Of a stretch of DNA of 64,000 nt, positions 1-10,640 are shown piece by piece (position 1 is the first letter of the stretch; each line of letters starts with the position of its first letter). Source of the stretch: Crocodylus rhombifer (Eukaryota > Chordata > Crocodylia > Crocodylidae). Below the pieces are notes generated by a model. That model had not been told where the DNA came from and did no database searches. It saw nothing but the letters and a program-made list of their open reading frames with translations. The translations under genes and the position numbers were made by a program. The stretch spans positions 1 through 64,000 of the forward strand of contig JAVSML010018866.1 in assembly GCA_038503035.1 (NCBI GenBank). Reading direction: 5' to 3'.

Positions 1-126
1 GGGGGGGAAGATAGAAACCACCAAGTATGGGAGGTAGGCACTGGGCAGGAGGCAGACACAACTGGACATGAGCGCTGGTAGTAGGGAATGTTTGGGCTCA
101 GCCCTCAACCTGATTGCTGTCTTCAG

Positions 127-256
127 CTGCTGGAGATGAAGTCCACGGACCGGAGGCAGACACTGCTGCACTATATGGTGCGGGTGATCAGCGACAAGTA
201 CCCAGAGCTGACAGGCTTCTACACTGAGCTGCATTTTCTGGACAAGGCAGGCACAG
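127..256 (+). CDS. FMNL1: FMNL1 exon, FH2 domain (first in window)
   Basis: The acceptor is a pyrimidine tract ending in cttcag and the donor is cacag|gtactg. It encodes 43 codons plus one base ([18 protein letters not shown] ... FLDKAGT), a late FH2 helical segment. The codon finished by the next exon is Val (g|tg). Confidence 0.92.
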
Positions 257-3200
257 GTACTGGCACATGGCTAGGGCTCAGGGCAACCCCCAGGCCCCTG
301 AGCTCCAAGAAGGGCACAGCCTCTGAGTCAAGCAGCTGGTTCTTTCTGAAGCTTGCTGTAGGCAGGCAGTCACTGCAGCTCTGAGTTGTTTTCTCTCTTC
401 CCTCTCCCCACCCAAGTGTCCCTGGACAGCATATTGCAGGATGTGCGGAGCCTGCAGCAGGGCATGGAGCTAACCCGCAAGGAGTTTATGCGGCAGGATG
501 ACAGCCAGGTGCTCAAGGACTTCCTCAAGGCCAACACCGAGGTGATGGAAAAACTGCAGACTGATGGGAAGACAGCCAAGGTGAGTGCATCTGCCCCATA
601 CCTGGGGCAACGCATTCTGGAGCTTACCTGAACTGAGGGAACTTGGGGCTGGGTGGGGTGCCCTGTCTACACACACTTCCAGCCCTGGAGCTGGTCCCTA
701 CTGGACACAGGGGCGTGGTCTGAAGAGGGGGCTGGTGCAGGACTGTGGGTGGCTGGGCTTGGGGCAGCATCACAGTGAGAGGGGAGAGGCCATGCATTAA
801 GGCAGCAACGCAGTGTGCTTGGAGCCCCATCTTTGAACCACCAACTACAGCAGGAGGTGACTCCTTCCATAAGGCCTGTCAGCCCCAGCTGGACAATGCT
901 GCCTCTGAGCAATGCACACAGAAAGGCAGTCTAGGGGGGTCTCTGACTAGGTGAAGCAGCAGCTGTGCTTCCATGCACCTTTAGGGATCTCCAGCCTCTG
1001 TGGGTGCAGGGCATCTGCACTAATGGGGTCTCTCTGTCTTTGCCTGCAGGAGGCCTATGAGTCAGTTGTGGAATACTTTGGTGAGAATCCCAAGACTACC
1101 CCCCCAACCATGTTCTTCCCGATGTTTATGCGCTTCATCAAAGCCTACAAGGTAAGGGGCCCAGAAGCAATAGCCAGGTGGAGGGGCCATCCCACCTTGC
1201 ATCCCAGTGCTCTGCTCTGGTTGGGCCATGGCCCTATGCGAAAGATAGGAGTGAGCCTTGCCCTTGTGTATTGGACAGCCGTGACTCCTCCCCCTTCTTG
1301 TCTAGGAAAAGTATGGGTGTGGACTGGACAGACTTAATCAGGTACGCTGAGAGAGGACATGCAGCCCTGTGCTACTGCTTGGGAGGCCCACTTCCCAGGC
1401 AGGACACATGTAGACTTCCAGGAGCTATGACAGGGTCTGGCCCCAAGGCTTCAGAGGCTTGGTTATGGAAAAAAGTTTCAGGAGCTAAGTTTATGGAGGA
1501 CACGGGACAATAGGAAAGGAAGTTCCGGTTCTCTAGTCAGGGTGTAATATGCATGGAGTAATATTTGAAGTTCCCAGGTTGCAGTGCAGAGTGGAAGGTG
1601 TCTGGTTTTCCCATGTTTCTTGGTTTTGCCGGTTGCCACATCGGGCTAGGAAGGAATTTTTTTCCTTTCCTTTTGCTACAGGCGTTAGGGGTTTTTCACG
1701 TTCCTTAGAGGCACTAGTGTTTGGCTTCAACAAATGCTGGGGAGCTTGACTGGGATGTACCAATGATACTGTTGGACTTAAAAAGTGTCTGAGGCTCTGG
1801 GTCAGACTGATTACCACATATGGGATCAAGAAGAAATTTGACTCCACAGTCAGATTGGCACAAACTGTGGGGGCTATGGCTTGCTCTGCAGCAGCAGGGC
1901 ACAGTCCAATTCCTTTGGTATCTTGAGCCTATTTTAATAAACTACATCCTGTCTTTGCAGTGGCAGGACACTGACAGTGCCTTCGTTCTGCTGCTTTATT
2001 TGTGCCAAGTTAGGACATTCTTGATGTTTTGGGCCCTGTGCTTGTTAGTTGTGCCTGAGGGTGGCTCCTGATGTTGTTAAGAGCAGGTTAAACAGACACT
2101 TGTCTAGGATGGCTAAGACAGGGCTGACCACTTCTTGAGCAGGGGGCTGGACTAGATGCCCTCCTGGGGTCCTTTCCAGCCCTACTTTCCTATGATTCTA
2201 GCAAAAGGGAGGTGCCTGAACCCCCCAGGGGCATAGGTTGTAGCTGTGTTGGTCTAAGGACATAGGCAGACAAGGTTCTTTGTGTGAATCTGATATCTTT
2301 TATTAGACCAACTTAAATAGTTGGAAAAAAAAATGTTTAAGCAAGCTTTCGGGGTTTAAAAACCCTTCATCAGGCTGAGGAAATTTCTGCAGTTGGTGTG
2401 TCCTTCCTGGATGGAATGACAAGTAAAAAAGCCAGAGGCTGGGCTGGTCTGCATACAAGACAGGCAGTCAGTGAAGATGTAAATTGAGTCAATGGGTGAG
2501 GGACAGGCTGGGTTGTAGGGAGAAGGGGGATGACTAATGGAGAGGTACCTGGGGAGTCACATATCAGGCAAGTTATAATGTGTCATAAATCAAGTGTCTG
2601 TATTTAGTCCATGATTTTTAGTATCCAGAAGGTTGATGAAGTGGAGTTCATAGGCTCATCTCTGAGAAGTGTTTTGAAAGTTCCCTTTGAGGATCAGGAC
2701 TGAGAGATCGGAGAGAGAGTGGTTTTCTTGTGAGAAATGTGCCCCCACAGGTAACTGGGGATTCCTGTCTTTGATAGGCTTCCGGTGTGCGTTCATTCTG
2801 GTGCGCAGTTGTTGTTTGGTCTCTCCTACGTATTTTCCATCAGGGCATTTGGTGCGTTGGATGAGATATATTACTTTTCTGGAGGTGCAGCTGTAAGAGC
2901 CGGGAATGCTGATGGCTCTGTTGTGGGGTGTAGTAATTGTGGGGGTGGTGGAGATTGGCAGGTTTTGCATTTCTTGTCGTGGCATGGTCTGGATCCATTT
3001 GGTGTGTTCTGGGCCTGAGGAATTTTGCTTCTGGTGATGAGGTTAGCGAGGTTCCCTGGGGTGCCCTGCCTACACACACTTCCAGCCCTGGAGCTGGTCC
3101 CTACTGGGTGGCTAGGATGGGTAGCTCTGGGAAGATCTCTTTAAGAATAGGGTCTCTTTCCAGTACGGTTTCAATTGTTTGAGGATTTTCCATATGGGTT

Positions 3201-6200
3201 CAAGGGAGGGGTGATATGTTATAACTAGCAGTGTGCTATTCATGGGGGGTTTCCTTTTTGTATTGCAGCAATTCTTCCCGTGGTATCCATGTGGCTCTTT
3301 CAAACTTGCGATTTGTCTCTCTGGAGGAGTGTTCTTGTTGGGTGAAAGCCTTTTTAAGATTGGGGAGGTGGCAATCTCAGGTGTTCTCAGTGCAAATTTG
3401 GTGGTATCTGAGGGCTTAGCACAGCTTTTTTGGTGTGTTTGGGTGATTGCTGGTTCTGTGCAGGTATGTGTGTTCGTCTGTAGGTTTCTTGTATAACATG
3501 GTCTGTATTTTACCATTATGGAGACTGACCATTGTATCTAAAAAGGAGATGTTAGTGTTGGAGTATTCAAGAGATAGTCGGATGAAGGGATGGTGATTGT
3601 TGAATTTCTGATGGAACTTAATCGGAGATTGCAGGTTTTCAGTCCAAATGATTAAGATGTCATAGATTCATAGATGCTAGGGTCGGAAGGGACCTCAACA
3701 AATTGTTGAGTCCGACCCCCTGCCTGGGCAGGAAAGAGAGTGCTGGGGACAGATGACCCCAGCCAGATGCCTATCCAGCCTTGTCTTAAAGACCCCCAAG
3801 GTAGGGGAGAGCACCACCTCCCTTGGAAACCAATTCCATTGATATATCTTAAGTATAGCAAGGATTTGATGGTGCAGTCATTGAGGAATTCTTCTTCCAG
3901 GTGGCTCATAAAAAGGTTGGCATACTGTGGGACCATTTTGGTTCCTGTAGCTATTTTTGACCCCCCCCTCCCCCGAGGACTGTGACCCTGCCCAGTGCCA
4001 ATGAGGGGTTGCAGAGCTCCTCTACTAAGCCCCTGCATGCTTGGGTTGCCAAGGAGGCAGCCCAAGCAAGGCTAAGTACATGATGCCCCAAAGCACATCA
4101 GCACTGTGTACTGGTGTAAGAGGCACCACAGGGCCTGAGTTGGAGACTTGCCCCATCTAACCAGCTTCCACACTGTTTCTTTCCTCTCTAGCAAGCAGAA
4201 CAGGACATTGAAATGTGGAAGAAACAAGAGGCAGCTGCCAAAGAAGCAGAGTCCAACCCCCCCAGCACTGAGAATCAGTCAGGACAAAAGGTACAACCAG
4301 TGCTCCCCTTCCCCTGTCCCATTCACTAAACTCCTCACCTTGCTCTTTCCCATGGTTGTGAAACCAAGCTTCTGTGCCCCTATGGGTCTGAGAGCCCTTT
4401 TGGTGCCTTTCCCAGAGCCAGAGCTTCTGCCTCCACCTTCTGACAAATCACCATGTTGCATCTCCCTAAAATTCCTTGGTATTGGCTTCCTCTTCACTCT
4501 GTGCCTTAAGCTGTTGTGTAGCATTGCTGCATAGGCAAAAAACTGGCAAGTTCCACCCCAGAGGTGGCTGCAGCTGAATAGTGGGTGAAGCATTTTTTAT
4601 GTTGGCTTTGTAAAGTATGTGAGGGTCTCTCAAAGGAGGAGGTGCCATCCTTGAGATGCCTGGCTCCATGGGAAATGTCCCACATTCTCTGAGCTGCCAC
4701 AGGGAACCCCCATTTACTTCCTCCTTGTTATTGCTGCTACAGTCTCCTGTCCAGAAAGCCAAGCGGCAGCAGATGGACATGATTGCTGAGCTGAAGAAGA
4801 GGCAGATGGTGAAAGAGCCCCTCATTTATGAGGGGAAAGATGGTGCCATTGAGGACATTATTACAGGTGAGGTGGGACAACCCCTGAACTTGGGGGTGGG
4901 AGTTGGACCCCACAGGCAGATGCCCAGTGGGTCAGAAACAAAGGGACACTTGTGGGTGGGATGCTAGGTGAGGGTGAGAGTGGTGTGGGGTACTTGTTGG
5001 TGTATTACTGGGTTTTCTTTGGGATGCGCCTGCCATATGGCTGTTAGTCCCACATGCCCCGTGCTCGCAGGCCATGCTCCTGCCCCTTTCCAAAACCCTT
5101 CCCTGCCTTCCTCACTTATTCTTGCAGCCACTGTCCCTGTCTGTCACCAGGCTGCCTGTCCTGTGTATAGCATTGGGGGGCCAAGGGAGGGTAGGCATTC
5201 CAGAGATGGCAAGGGGGGTGAGCCGCCCAGAATTATTAAGGGGTGTTGTCTGGTAGGTAAAGCCAGGGTCTGGGATCCAGCTGTCTCTGTTCTCAGCCTT
5301 GCTGATGTATTTTGGCTTAGTACTTTGTCTCCCTGGCTTCAGCCTTCTAGGCTCTGCACTGCAGAGCAGAGCCATGAATCTGACTGTGTCCTTGTGTCCC
5401 AAGCATAGGCACTGATTTCTATTTTTGTGGGGGGGAAAGGCCTAAGATGATGGACACGCGGAAAGTTTTACGCATTTCAGATAGCAGCCCTCTTCCCAAG
5501 GGGGGCCAGGACCCTCGAGCCCCCATGTACTTGGCACCTCTGGTCCCAAGGGTTAGAGGGGGCCAGGAGTGCCCCAGTTATCTGGCAGGGGCAATGCAAT
5601 TAGCTGGATTAATTGCTGGTGCATGCCAAGGCCTTAGGAAGGCTTCCTCTTCCCAGCTCTTGGTTGCTGAAAATCTCCATCACAGCTGAGCAGACCTCTT
5701 AACCCAGGGCTGGATGCTTGGATGGGTGGACCAGCTGGAAAGGGACACTCAGGCCATTTGCCCTCGAACCAAACGACTGCCCCCCCAGGCCAGACCAAAC
5801 TCTCCCTGCACACTCTGCTGTCTCTGACCATTCCTCATTTCACTTCCTGCTGCTGCATTTTTTCTCTTTCTGCTCTCTCCCTTCTACTTCTCCCCGTCCT
5901 GCCTCTCTGGATCACTGCTCAGTTCTGAAGACTGTTCCTTTCACGGCCCGGACGGGCAAGCGCTCGTCCCGGCTCTTCTGCAACGCCAGCTTCAATGAGG
6001 AGAGCCCCTTATAGCCTCTGCCGCAAGGTAATCTGGGTGTGGGGAACCATAGTAGAGGGGACCAGCTAGGCAAGACAGCTCTCCCACCCCCTCATGCAGC
6101 CCTTCTGCTCAAGGGTATGGACAGCTCCCAGGCTGAAGCCTCTTTGCCCACCTGGATTCTCATGTCCTTATCTTCCGTATGAGGTTAGAGAAGAGAAGGC

Positions 6201-6579
6201 TCTGAAACTCGCTCTCTGCCTTGCCCCCCCAGTTTGCTGGCACATCCACTACCTCTCTGACCCATAGGCTTTGATCTTCTAGGCTGTGAAGCTAAGCAGG
6301 ACTGGGCCTGTTCTGTCCCAGCATAGGAGGCAGCAAGATTTCCCAGATGTTACATGAGTCAGTGCAGGAGGTGACTTTCCTTCTGTGTCAGCCCACGGAG
6401 ACATGTGCAGAGGGCTAAGGGGGGTGCTGGACTGGAGCAGGCACCAACCAGGCTCCATGTGTTCTCTGCACACAGGTCTGCGGAACAACCCGTACCGGCG
6501 CGCCGACATCAGCAGGTGCAGTGGCAAGAAACGATCCTTGGGGCAGACCTTCCAGGTGACCTCTGACATCTCGCTGTGA
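127..6579 (+). CDS. FMNL1: FMNL1 (formin-like 1), 3' part of gene, spliced
   Basis: Formin-like proteins nucleate and elongate actin filaments under Rho-family GTPase control. Exons at 127-256, 417-580, 1050-1151, 4192-4290, 4743-4866, then alternatively 5923-6014 or 6476-6579, all have AG/GT borders and join in phase. They encode the last part of the FH2 domain (motifs [35 protein letters not shown]), a Lys/Glu-rich linker and the DAD-like region ([11 protein letters not shown] ... DGAIEDIIT). The alternative endings resemble the known FMNL1 ends ([14 protein letters not shown] and QVTSDISL), which separates this gene from FMNL2 and FMNL3. The 5' part lies outside the window. MAP3K14 follows tail to tail, the arrangement known in amniotes. 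Confidence 0.93.
417..580 (+). CDS. FMNL1: FMNL1 exon, FH2 domain
   Basis: The acceptor is ccacccaag and the donor is gccaag|gtgagt. The 164 bases finish the split Val and add 54 codons ([18 protein letters not shown] ... GKTAK), the helical FH2 segment that follows FLDKAG in FMNL proteins. Confidence 0.93.
654..704 (+). repeat. 51-bp block duplicated at 3057-3107
   Basis: The intronic sequence running from tggggtgccctg to gtccctactgg is repeated in the same orientation at 3057-3107 with a single mismatch. Its origin is unknown. Confidence 0.8.
1050..1151 (+). CDS. FMNL1: FMNL1 exon, FH2 domain
   Basis: The acceptor is tgcctgcag and the donor is acaag|gtaagg. There are exactly 34 codons, including [12 protein letters not shown] and FIKAYK, a hallmark of the FH2 C-terminal part in FMNL formins. 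Confidence 0.94.
2056..2200 (+). mobile_element. CR1 LINE 3'-end fragment
   Basis: It carries the CR1 3' signature: gagcaggttaaacagacac, then ggctggactagatgccctcc, then ggtcctttccagccct, ending in tatgattct. It is 5' truncated, as is usual for CR1, with no coding potential left. Confidence 0.85.
2656..2985 (-). pseudogene. GIY-YIG endonuclease domain of the Penelope element
   Basis: This is an open stretch of 109 codons on the minus strand. It contains a Cys-rich lead (a KCKTC motif lies just upstream in another frame), VIYLIQ, then [18 protein letters not shown] and a following His-rich part. The IYLI ... YVGET ... R ... H pattern is the GIY-YIG nuclease fold as used by Penelope-like retroelements for target cleavage. 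The reading frame is not continuous with the RT part, so it is a remnant. Confidence 0.75.
3057..3107 (+). repeat. 51-bp block, second copy
   Basis: It has 50 of 51 bases identical to 654-704. It interrupts the Penelope coding sequence between the RT thumb region and [12 protein letters not shown]. Confidence 0.8.
3661..3837 (-). mobile_element. CR1 3'-end inserted in the Penelope RT
   Basis: The reverse complement of a CR1 3' end: catagatgctagggtcgga, agggacctca, gtccgaccccctgcc, ggcaggaaagagagtgctgg, then gcaccacctcccttgg. Penelope RT sequence continues on both sides, so the CR1 is the younger insertion. Confidence 0.87.
4192..4290 (+). CDS. FMNL1: FMNL1 exon, post-FH2 linker
   Basis: The acceptor is cctctctag and the donor is aaaag|gtacaa. 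There are 33 codons starting [20 protein letters not shown], the charged helix that leaves FH2. It lies just right of the intron that carries the Penelope/CR1 nest. Confidence 0.92.
4743..4866 (+). CDS. FMNL1: FMNL1 exon, DAD region
   Basis: The acceptor is gctgctacag and the donor is attacag|gtgagg. It has 41 codons plus one base, with [19 protein letters not shown] and DGAIEDIIT. This is the diaphanous-autoregulatory-type segment that folds back on the N-terminal inhibitory domain. The split codon (g|) can be completed by either alternative last exon. Confidence 0.93.
4867..5922 (+). other. FMNL1 intron without recognised elements
   Basis: This is GC-rich intronic sequence between the DAD exon and alternative exon A. 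I see no transposon, RNA gene or further exon. A pyrimidine-rich tract precedes 5923. Confidence 0.6.
5923..6014 (+). CDS. FMNL1: FMNL1 alternative C-terminal exon A
   Basis: The acceptor is actgctcag. The exon completes Val (g|tt) and encodes [18 protein letters not shown] ... NEESPL, then a TAG stop at 6012-6014. A good donor (gcaag|gtaatc) lies 13 bases after the stop at 6027/6028. The exon could therefore be a 105-base cassette (a multiple of three) whose inclusion ends the protein early and whose skipping allows exon B. This ending matches one known FMNL1 isoform type. Confidence 0.88.
6476..6579 (+). CDS. FMNL1: FMNL1 alternative C-terminal exon B
   Basis: The acceptor is ctgcacacag. 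The exon completes Gly (g|gt) and encodes [13 protein letters not shown] ... QVTSDISL with a TGA stop at 6577-6579. The QVTSD(I/L)SL tail is the other known FMNL1 C-terminus. It is in the same phase as exon A, so the two are mutually compatible with exon 4743-4866. Confidence 0.88.
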
Positions 6580-9500
6580 CCACTCCTGGCCTTTCCATGG
6601 GCAGGCATGGCATGGCATGGGCCCACCATCACTACTGCCTCTGCCCAGGAGATGGCAGGACCCCAGGGACCAGGCTTCTCTGCAGATGTGTCAGACTGAA
6701 CCAAGGACTTTTGCAGTAGGGGGGAAATCACCACTTGCAGCTTCTTAAACTACTTAACTGTGCAGAGTGCCAGCTGGGGCTGCCCTCCCCTGCGCCCCCC
6801 CCCTCCCCCCCCGCACAGGTCTGGCCCAGCGGGCTCTCCAGGTATTATACAGCAGCTATGTCCAAGCTGCCTGCTCTACCGTGCCATTGGACTACTCCCC
6901 TTCTCCAGGCTTAGGGGACAGGAATAGAGTGCACGTGGCAGTTGCTCAGAGGTCCACGGGACAAGCAGAGAGGGCTGAGGCTCCTGAGAGCAATAGCTAC
7001 CCCTTCCATGGTCGCTGTCCCTCTTCCCCTCACCTCACACATGCTGGACCATGGCCACAGGTAGAGGAGCATTGGCAGGGGGGGTCCTACTCTTCTCTGG
7101 TGTGCTCCTGCCTCCCTGTGTGCTGGTGCCTTTGTGCAGTCAGTGCTGGGGCAAAGTCCAGGACCAGCCTGCTGCACTGCTCCTTGAACTGTGATCTCTT
7201 CCTCCCCTGGGCTTGCCCTGCCACTTTAGGCTAGACCCTGCACCCTTCCCCCTGCAACCTTATTCCTTCCCCCTGCCATACAGCAAGCAGATAAGTTTGG
7301 GCTGCCCTTGCTTAGAAGCTATCTGGGAAGGAGGAGGTGGCAAAAGGGGAGGGACCCACCAGATAATACTAGGCTGAGGTGAAGGGTTGGAGCCTATTGC
7401 AAGGCTTTTACCACCAAATGCTGCACCAGCTCCCTTAGCTGGCATATGCAGGCAGCTGGATATGTCTTCCTTTAAATTTTCTTTATGCTGCGATAAGAAG
7501 GCAAGCACGGGAATGACGAGGGAGGCTCCTGCTGTTTGTGCAGGGTCTCAGGATGCAGATGCAGCTGCATTCTGCACTTGGGCATTGGGTCCAAGGTGAG
7601 CAGCACTTGTCTGATCCCCAGCAGGCTCAGATGCTATGACAATCAATGGAGTTAAGGATTTGCAATTCCCTGTGTCCCCACAAGGTGTCGCACTTACCTT
7701 AAGCCATCTGCATCCCCATGGCTGGGATGGCACCTCAGCTCAAAAGCAGCTCAGTGGTGTGGCCTGTTTGCAGGGCATCCAGGGACAGACCAGTACCAAG
7801 GAATCCAGGTGCAGAAGGCTTGCATCAGACTGTGCAGTAAAGCTATAAGCACCCAAGGATGCCTGGGTGGCCTCACTCAGGTAGTTGCAGTAATACATCT
7901 GTGCAGTACTCACTGCAGCTCAGGCATGTGCATGTAGACCCTGCAGCACACACAATAGTATCAAAGCCTTAGAAAGGCACATCTGGTGCTGGTGCATACA
8001 GCTGGGTTATGTCCCCAGCTAGCAGGGCCCATGCACTGCAGCCACCCTGCTATGTCTGAATCCTAATCACTTACTATTGCAATTAAACAGCTGATGCTTG
8101 CTAAGAGTAGGAACCATTTCCATGATGCATTTACTACTTCAATACACACACCCCCACCCCGCCCAATCCAGGGCTTGTGGCTGCCATGTATTCTTGTGCT
8201 AGACCAGGCTTTTAGAGTGGAGCAAGCCTTATTTGTAAGCCAGAGCTATGCTTGCTTCCTGCTGTAATTAAGAAGCAAGACTGCCACCTGCTTGGCATCA
8301 CTCTCACAAGCTCATCACAAAAAGGGGATGGGAGGGTGGGGGGAATGAATGTGTAACTTATAAAGATGCCTTTAAGAAAGTTGTAAGAAACATTAACTGC
8401 TAATTTGTATACATTATTTTTATATTTTGTCTGTGAGCCTGTTAAATCCAAAGCAGAGCTGGTAATAAATCCACTCAAAAGGATATAGCACCTATCTGGA
8501 GGGGGAGGGAGTCTTCTACACATCTACCATAAACCAGGGACACAAGGTGACCAAGTCATAGCTCACTACATGGAAAGACTCAGTCTGAGCATTGCTTGCC
8601 ATCCCCCCACCTCTGGACAGAGACCTATCTACTAAACAAAACAGGTGGGAGAAGCTGACCCCTGCAAACATGCACTGCTCTCCCTCAGGGAAAGAGGAGC
8701 TGATGGGTGAGGTTGAGCAGGGAGCAGGTTGAAAGCTCTCAACTGTCCTTTCTGGTACTTTGCTGTCAGGCCATGGAGGTTGGGCCCTGTTTTGCTAGAC
8801 CTGATTGTAGTCAAGTGGAGACTCAAAACAAAAGTAGGGCACTGTGGGGGAGGGTCTGGAGCATTGTTCCAGCTGGCAGACAAGTTGCACCTTGTAGGGT
8901 GAACCTGAACAGAAACATGCCTTTCAAAGAGGCCAACATGCATCTGAAGGTCTCCTCTTCCCCCACTCCCCCACCCAGCAGCACATTTTTATTTTTATTT
9001 CACATTTGAAAAAAACAAAACAAAACAAAACAAAATAGAGCATGGTTCCTCCTTTCCTTATTACACAGCTTGTTTGTCACCCTCAGGTTCCCATTTCTCA
9101 TGGTAGTGGATCCCCCTTGCTGACACCAAAACTGTAACAGTGGTTCTCCTGGCATTTAAAAACACAAAAGCAGAACAGATGCACTTACAACTCAAAGCTC
9201 TTGTGGTTTTCAAGCAGTATCTCAGCCAAGAGCCCAGATCAATTAAGGCAATGTAGGAAGTTGCCCTTTGAATGGTGGGCAGCCTTATATAGACTGTGGT
9301 TATTGTAACTCAGTTGCTTTCTTGAACTGAGAGGGTTTGAACCTGGGCTTAATCTTATCCAGTATTTCTGAAAAGACCATTCTTCCTTTTTTTTGTTCTC
9401 ACTGACGCATGGAAACTAGTTTTTTTTTCCCTTCTTCCTGGTACTATTCATGGCTATTTTTTACGGGTAAGGCAAATAGACTTAAGTTTAAATGACTGGC

Positions 9501-9657
9501 TCTGTTGTCAGACTTGTCAACTCCAAGACAGCTGCAGATTTGGAGGTGGGGTCAGAAGACCTCCATGGCCTCAGCTTGCTTTTCCCTGCCCCTGTAGGAT
9601 TGTTCCAAGTGTCCATCTGTCAAGGTGTTGCTGAGTGTTCTTGCATCCACTGTTTGC
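6580..9657 (+). other. FMNL1 3' UTR and intergenic sequence
   Basis: No coding region is supported. A poly-C stretch lies at about 6780-6820. The first good AATAAA on the plus strand is at 8464-8469, nearly 1.9 kb after exon B, so the FMNL1 polyadenylation site is uncertain. A T/A-rich tract and an AAAAC microsatellite lie at about 8985-9036. Confidence 0.5.
9008..9036 (+). repeat. (AAAAC)n microsatellite
   Basis: A run of aaaac units sits after a T-rich tract. It could be the A-rich tail of an old retroelement, but no body is recognisable. Confidence 0.7.
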
Positions 9658-10265
9658 TAGGGCTGTGCAAAGCTTCGAGTGGTGATTCAATTTGGAGGAG
9701 ATTCGGCCCGATTCAGTGACCAAATCTCTAAATTCAAATCCAATCGGGACCAATTTAAAGGTCCAAATCAAGTCAAAGCTCTCTGAATCTTCAGCAAAGA
9801 TTCAGACAGCGTTGATGATTTGGACAGTCCCTAGTGGCTGCAGCTCCAAGCTGGTATGTACTAGGGGCAGTGGAGGGGACCATGGTGAGGATCCCTGCCA
9901 GCCCCCCCACCATGGCTGCCCCAACCTGCCCCAGCTCCATACTTAAAAAGCAGCCCCAGTGCTCACCAGGTGCTGCCAGGCAGGGCCCCCCACATGGTGC
10001 AGGGATCATCCCCTGCCAGCAGGAGCAGCGAGTCCTGAGGTTTCTTCAGGGGTTTTTTTTTCTTAAAGGGCTGGAGCTGGCACTTGTGGGGCATCCATGA
10101 GGGGGTAGGGGTTTGGGGGCTCATTCAGAGCCCCCCATGCAGCATGGGGTAGTGATTTGGCTGAATCAAATCAGGAGAGTGATTCAAATCACCAGATTGA
10201 ATCACTATCCCCTGAATCGGCCAAATCCAAATCCGAAGCGAATATTAGTCACTTCACACAAGCCT
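9658..10265. mobile_element. Non-autonomous DNA transposon (MITE-like), family 1
   Basis: The ends are imperfect inverted repeats (agggctgtgcaaagcttcg against a right end reading aggcttgtgtgaagtg on the other strand), followed inside by repeated attcaaatc/gattcaa motifs. The interior (caagctggtatgtactagggg ... ccatggctgcc, gggctggagctggc) recurs at 55229-56026. There is no coding capacity. I cannot assign a superfamily; hAT is possible. Confidence 0.7.
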
Positions 10266-10449
10266 GCTGCCTGCCAGAATAATCTACTGCTAGATTCCAC
10301 CTTGGTATTAGGACAGAATTCATGATATGTATCTTAAGCTTTATTCTAATTTTCTGTTCAATGCGCCTACGGAGATGGAATGAAATGGGGTGAAGTATTA
10401 AAAAGACACACCTCCACCCAAACAGGGTAGCTTCCAGTAGGATCTCAAA

Positions 10450-10640
10450 GTAGTGAGGGGTTTTTGGAGGTGGTATCTTTTATCAGACTAACTGTAGAGT
10501 TGGAAGAGACATTTGATAAGCTTTTGGACATAGAGGACCAATTATACAGTTGGTCCAATGAAAGACACCAGGCAGAAACCTTTGCTTCTTGCATATTTCA
10601 TGGACCATCACGGCAACAATGCTCAAACCCCAGCAGTAGG
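10450..10640. mobile_element. Penelope-type terminal fragment, diverged
   Basis: Two partly related arms read ggtatcttttatcagactaac and ccaattatacagttggtcc, followed by gaaagacaccaggcag. These are degraded versions of the terminal motif tatcttttattagaccaac found at 2.3 and 41.3 kb. Confidence 0.5.

Larger units (their letters stand above)
2225..3985 (-). mobile_element. Penelope-like element (RT remnant plus GIY-YIG endonuclease), 5' truncated
   Basis: On the minus strand, read from 3985 down, a reverse-transcriptase segment ([21 protein letters not shown] ... LLYLRYI) breaks where a CR1 is inserted. Below the insertion it resumes ([20 protein letters not shown]), and then comes a GIY-YIG-type endonuclease (VIYLI ... 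[18 protein letters not shown], about 2985-2656). The terminal segment at 2230-2400 (aggcagacaaggttcttt, ttttattagaccaactt, caagctttcgggg) is the repeat end also seen at 41.2 and 51.2 kb. RT plus GIY-YIG is diagnostic for Penelope elements. Several stops and a 51-bp foreign block (3057-3107) show it is dead. Confidence 0.85.
1152..4191 (+). other. FMNL1 intron with nested repeats
   Basis: This is a 3-kb intron. It holds a CR1 3' end (2056-2200, plus strand), a Penelope-like element (about 2225-3985, minus strand) and a CR1 3' end inside the PLE (3661-3837, minus strand). The first 900 bases show nothing recognisable. Confidence 0.85.
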
